Shown piece after piece: positions 60,701 through 64,000 of a stretch of DNA of 64,000 bases. Every line of letters starts with the position of its first letter. Position 1 is the stretch's first letter. The position numbers and the translations under genes are program-made. Under the pieces are notes generated by a model, which saw only the letters and a list, made by a program, of their open reading frames with translations, made no database searches and was not told where the DNA came from. The stretch spans positions 9,887,640 through 9,951,639 of the forward strand of contig CM026429.1 of NCBI GenBank assembly GCA_014871385.1, in the 5' to 3' direction. The stretch comes from Ceratodon purpureus (taxonomy: Eukaryota > Streptophyta > Bryopsida > Pseudoditrichales > Ditrichaceae).

Positions 60701-61911
60701 CGATGTTGTTACGATCAAGTGTAATTGTATGTACAGTTTCAGTTTTATCAAGTTTTGGTTGGCAAAGATTTCTCATGTTTGGATTGAATGCAGGACTTGG
60801 TGTGGGGAAGTGTGAAGCACTATTGCGGAATGGTGCTAGACAGAGAAACCAGCGCTGTGCTAGGCACTGCTATTCTATTCATGCCCCCGGATCAGGCAAA
60901 CATACCTCCTGAACGGAAAGCCGAGACTTCATCTCGGCCTGCATCAGGCTCCAAGTCGGCGTGGGTGACGAGTGTGAAAGTGGTGGAAGGGCGCACGGAG
61001 GTGCTCATCAAGAACAGTAGGGGCAACGTTCACGTTGCGCAGCTGATGCTCACAAGCACCGTCCTGGGATTAGCCCTGTTTAGCCTTCATGTGGGGCAAG
61101 GCACATTTGCGCTAGCCTTCCTGAGCAGAGTGATTGGGCCGGCGAGCCTCCCCCATCGACTCTTCGTGGACGTCGATCGGAGCGACCGCGTCTATGTCGT
61201 TGGGTAAGCTCTTATCTCAATTTCTAATTTCACTTTGTTTACCTTTGTCATGCTATACAAACCGTGCCAGTTGGTTGCAATCATCAATTCCTTCTAGGTG
61301 ATTTCAAGGTTTAGGATTAAGGTTTCGTTAAAAGATTCTGCTTGATTAACAAAATTGATGATTAGTGGAATTGCGTGTATGATATGGAAAGAGTTCAGTA
61401 AGAATCCAGTGCGGAAGGTTGTTTTTTGAATTTAGTGTTTCGAGGTACAGTTCAGTTTTGATGTGCTCTGATTTTTGGGGTTACAATTTTTTGTGTCACG
61501 GGAGTTGATTTTGAAGTTGGTTTTGGAATAAGAGGAATTTATGAGAATAAGATGTTGGTCACCATAGAGATCGAATACAGTAACTTGCAGATTGTAGGTA
61601 CTAATCGATTGAAATTGGTGCAACGCAGATACGAGGAGCCATGGGAGTCCGAGGTTGGGACAATATCAGATGTCAGAGTGCGACCAGGAAGAATAATCGA
61701 TGCGGGGAGGCATGCGATTGTTGAGATCGACTTCACTTCGGGTCAATTGGGCGGTTCTATCAATTCTCCAGTAGGATTCCGAGGCGGATTGGTGGTTCGA
61801 GCAGATGGGCTTCTGGCAGGTGTTGTAACCGGTGATGTCTTGGGCAATCATCCAACCAATATTGATTTTTCTCCGGCTTTTAATGTTTACTCCCTTCTTG
61901 AGGAGCTATAG
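57735..61911 (+). CDS. HtrA/trypsin-fold protein lacking its catalytic triad (pseudoprotease)
   Basis: Six exons join in phase: 57735-57770 (uncertain), 58543-59013, 59975-60424, 60574-60624, 60794-61203 and 61629-61911, giving about 566 residues. The first third is low-complexity and acidic with a run of nine Gly near residue 80; no domain is seen. Residues about 337-566 follow the HtrA/DegP strand order. WVTSVKVVEG sits where proteases have the V-T-N-x-H-V-V active-site His, so the His is Lys398. TSTVLGLALF replaces the D-x-A-L strand, so the Asp is Gly428. GFRGGLVVRADGLLAGVVTG replaces G-N-S-G-G, so the Ser is Arg524. With all three lost, hydrolysis is not expected; a binding, chaperone or scaffold role is inference. 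No PDZ domain follows. The exon 1 choice and the acceptor at 58543 (GCAAG) are weak, so the N-terminus may change. Confidence 0.65.
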
Positions 61912-61957
61912 TTAAATCTATTCAAGGTGATCTAGTTCATACATGTCGATCCCGTGA

Positions 61958-62155
61958 TAGAAATTATATGATCTGTAATGGTCATTAGTATTATTCCACT
62001 ATGATCTCTACCAAAAAGCTTGATAGAAATTATATGATCTGTAATGGTCATTAGTATTATTCCACTATGATCTCTACCAAAAAGCTTGATAGAAATTATA
62101 TGATCTGTAATGGTCATTAGTATTATTCCACTATGATCTCTACCGAAAAGCTTGA
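61958..62155. repeat. Three tandem copies of a 66-bp unit downstream of the HtrA-like gene
   Basis: Units start at 61958, 62024 and 62090. They are identical except for an A-to-G change near the end of the third. The array starts 47 bases after the stop codon and probably lies in the 3' UTR. Each unit contains one TGATCTGTAATGGTCATTAG block. Confidence 0.95.
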
Positions 62156-63298
62156 AAAGACTTTGTTCACTCTCGAAGTTTCAGTGCACACTCCAGAAGT
62201 TGGAGTTCAATGTTCAAGAAAATATAATATGTACACCATTAGATATAAATATCGAAAGTAGAAGTGGGGTTTTTCGATAACAATTGTAATCCAAAACTTG
62301 TTTGCAATTTTAAGCTGATGTATTCTTGTAGCGGTGGCTATCTCTAATTATTTTATGTGAAAGATTACTCGAGCATGTTGTGGTAACTGTCACGAGTTAG
62401 CTGCGATGTTCAATTAGGTTCTTTCCAATCTGTGTATATGGTGTTACGGTTTGACAAAAGAGTTAGAAACCGTGTCCATGTGAAATCAACCCAGGCCATT
62501 TCCTTTGACGAAGAGGTCTGTTTGTGTGTTTTGACTGATCAATAACTGATGTTTTTTTCAAGTGTAAGTAGAATTCTAAAGATGTCACTCATACTGTAAA
62601 TCAAACCATGGAATCATCTTAGTCTACGATTAAAAAAGCAATAGTGAGTATGTAGTGACCCTATACTCTGTCCGAATTCCGGACTTACATATGGGTCTCG
62701 TGTGATGGCAAATGTGTTAACAAGCCTACTCTAAAAATTAATCCACTGTTTTCCCTAAAAATCAGACTTAATTCATCACGATGTTGTGATAGTTGGTAAC
62801 CACCTGGGCAGATACAGTTTTGGATTAACTCAACTTACGGCATCAATGTTGCACATGCGATTATATTGTGAACAGAAAGTTAATTACTCGAACAGGATGT
62901 ACTGGTATTCAATACTACTTTTATTCTCACTCTTCAACAAAGTCGACTCAGTTTGTCTCAATTATATAGACTACATTTCCTGGAGAGGAGTAGGTCGCAC
63001 TTTTGGAGTCATGTATGATCATTGAACCAGAAGGCTACCGGTAACCTTATAGGAACTGACAGTAGGAGTGAGCACAAATGTTGTCCCTACGACGTGGATC
63101 ATTACTGATTTAATACTCCGGCGCAGAAAAAACCATTAAATCCCGCATTCTGGCAGAATCAGTATGTTCGAAATTCTAGTTGTCACAATCCCCTAGAAAT
63201 GTGTACAGGGATTGAAAGAATCGTGCCTAGAGCCGGTTCTTTCTTCTACAGTGCTTGTGTAGACAATCCCGGCCTTGTTGGGGTTTCAAGCCTCTTAA
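62156..63298. other. Intergenic between HtrA-like and lipid-transfer protein genes
   Basis: Both 3' ends should fall here. No additional coding region is supported. Confidence 0.45.
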
Positions 63299-63860
63299 TT
63301 ACCAGCCTCCAGGCACTTTCATTCCTGAGGTAAACAACAAGAGATCGAGCAAAATCAGAAACAAATATAGTGCATCCAGTCACTGCAATGATCACTTCGA
63401 AATTCAGCAAAATCTTCCACGAAATGCTGAGGAGAAAATACAAGAGTTCATGGCCTGTATTACGAAGTGATTCAATCAAGAAAAAGAGTCCAACTTGAAA
63501 CAAAAGGAGGATATTATATAAAATTCACTCACCGTTGCACGTTTCATGCCAAGGCACAGGCAGGCCACATCTGTAAGGCATACCAACAGCGTATTGTGGA
63601 ATTACTCCATATTGATATGCTATTTGAGAAGTCATCAACGAGCAAAGACATTGGGAACCCATCACTCCGCCCCCAAGAGACCCCAATGCGTTGCAGCAAG
63701 CTCTGCTGGGCACCTGCGTAGACTTGGCATAAGCAATGCACGAATACAACGCGTAGATGTTGCAGGCTGAGCCCTGGGCTTTGAGTGCTCCCGAGCTAAG
63801 GATAACGAGGAACAGCAACACATACGTCTTGGGCACGAGGTGGGGCCGTCGTTCTGCCAT
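63299..63860 (-). CDS. Non-specific lipid-transfer protein (DIR1-like 8-cysteine type)
   Basis: Two exons (63860-63533 and 63324-63299) give a 117-residue secreted protein. The first 30 or so residues form a signal peptide with a Leu/Val-rich core (YVLLFLVILSSG). The mature part has the eight-cysteine pattern C-x7-C-x13-CC-x14-CxC-x23-C-x9-C, which folds into four helices around a lipid cavity. AVGMPYRCGLPVP near the end recalls DIR1-like (type d) proteins. The second exon supplies only MKVPGGW and the stop. I chose it because GGTGAGT forms a donor right after the last Cys, and the TTACCTCAG acceptor restores phase. Without splicing the frame would end two codons later. The first in-frame ATG is 63860. 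The lipid and role (cuticle, defence or signalling) cannot be read from sequence. Confidence 0.82.
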
Positions 63861-64000
63861 TTCCAAAAAAAATTGAGCAACGACAAGTCAAGAAAGCTAG
63901 AGGATGAGTTGCATTAGAAGCTGGCTTGGTGAGCACCTCAGAGGGATCTTTCATTTGAGGAAAGATGCGAATGGGGAAGTAATAATGTAGTTTGTTAGCT
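63861..64000 (-). promoter_or_regulatory. Start of the lipid-transfer protein gene's upstream region
   Basis: This is only 140 bases before the window ends. It is probably leader sequence, with no element placed. Confidence 0.3.

Noticed and set aside
1..64000. CRISPR arrays, operons and rRNA genes
   Set aside because: No regularly spaced identical repeats with unique spacers and no rRNA-like sequence were seen; the window is eukaryotic.

Overview
The window reads as a plant nuclear genome, and most likely that of a moss. It has intron-rich genes with canonical GT-AG introns, long non-coding intervals, chromodomain Ty3/gypsy elements, and two CHASE-domain hybrid histidine kinases of a type I associate with early-diverging land plants. 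Physcomitrium patens is the first candidate, but nothing here proves the species.

Layout: 1-8.5 kb is transposon-derived. It holds a 5'-truncated Ty3/gypsy chromovirus with an intact pol frame and a 3' LTR, followed by a decayed pogo-like DNA transposase. A single-exon F-box gene lies at 8.6-9.9 kb (+). From 11.8 to 32.7 kb a head-to-head pair of CHASE hybrid histidine kinases (minus copy 11756-17665, plus copy 27131-32709) flanks a 9 kb AT-rich intergenic block with minisatellites and a small poly(A) retroposon. A two-exon SINA-type RING E3 ligase gene (33.8-34.9 kb, +) and a single-exon CAF1 deadenylase gene (37.8-38.6 kb, -) converge. From 40 to 48 kb lie fossils of hAT-like and Plavaka/CACTA-like transposases, including a 0.6 kb inverted repeat whose right copy is split by a 2 kb insertion. 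From 48 to 57.7 kb little is recognisable. From 57.7 to 61.9 kb is a multi-exon gene whose C-terminal half aligns by eye to an HtrA/DegP trypsin fold but has lost the whole catalytic triad. A two-exon lipid-transfer protein gene of DIR1-like style sits at the right edge (-).

The genes are not one pathway. The two kinases should act in cytokinin-type phosphorelay (CHASE sensor, His kinase, pseudo-receiver, receiver). The F-box and SINA proteins are ubiquitin-ligase components, CAF1 shortens mRNA tails, and the lipid-transfer protein is secreted. Exon joins were worked out by hand from splice-site consensus, reading-frame phase and comparison of the two kinase copies. Every internal exon listed is phase-consistent.
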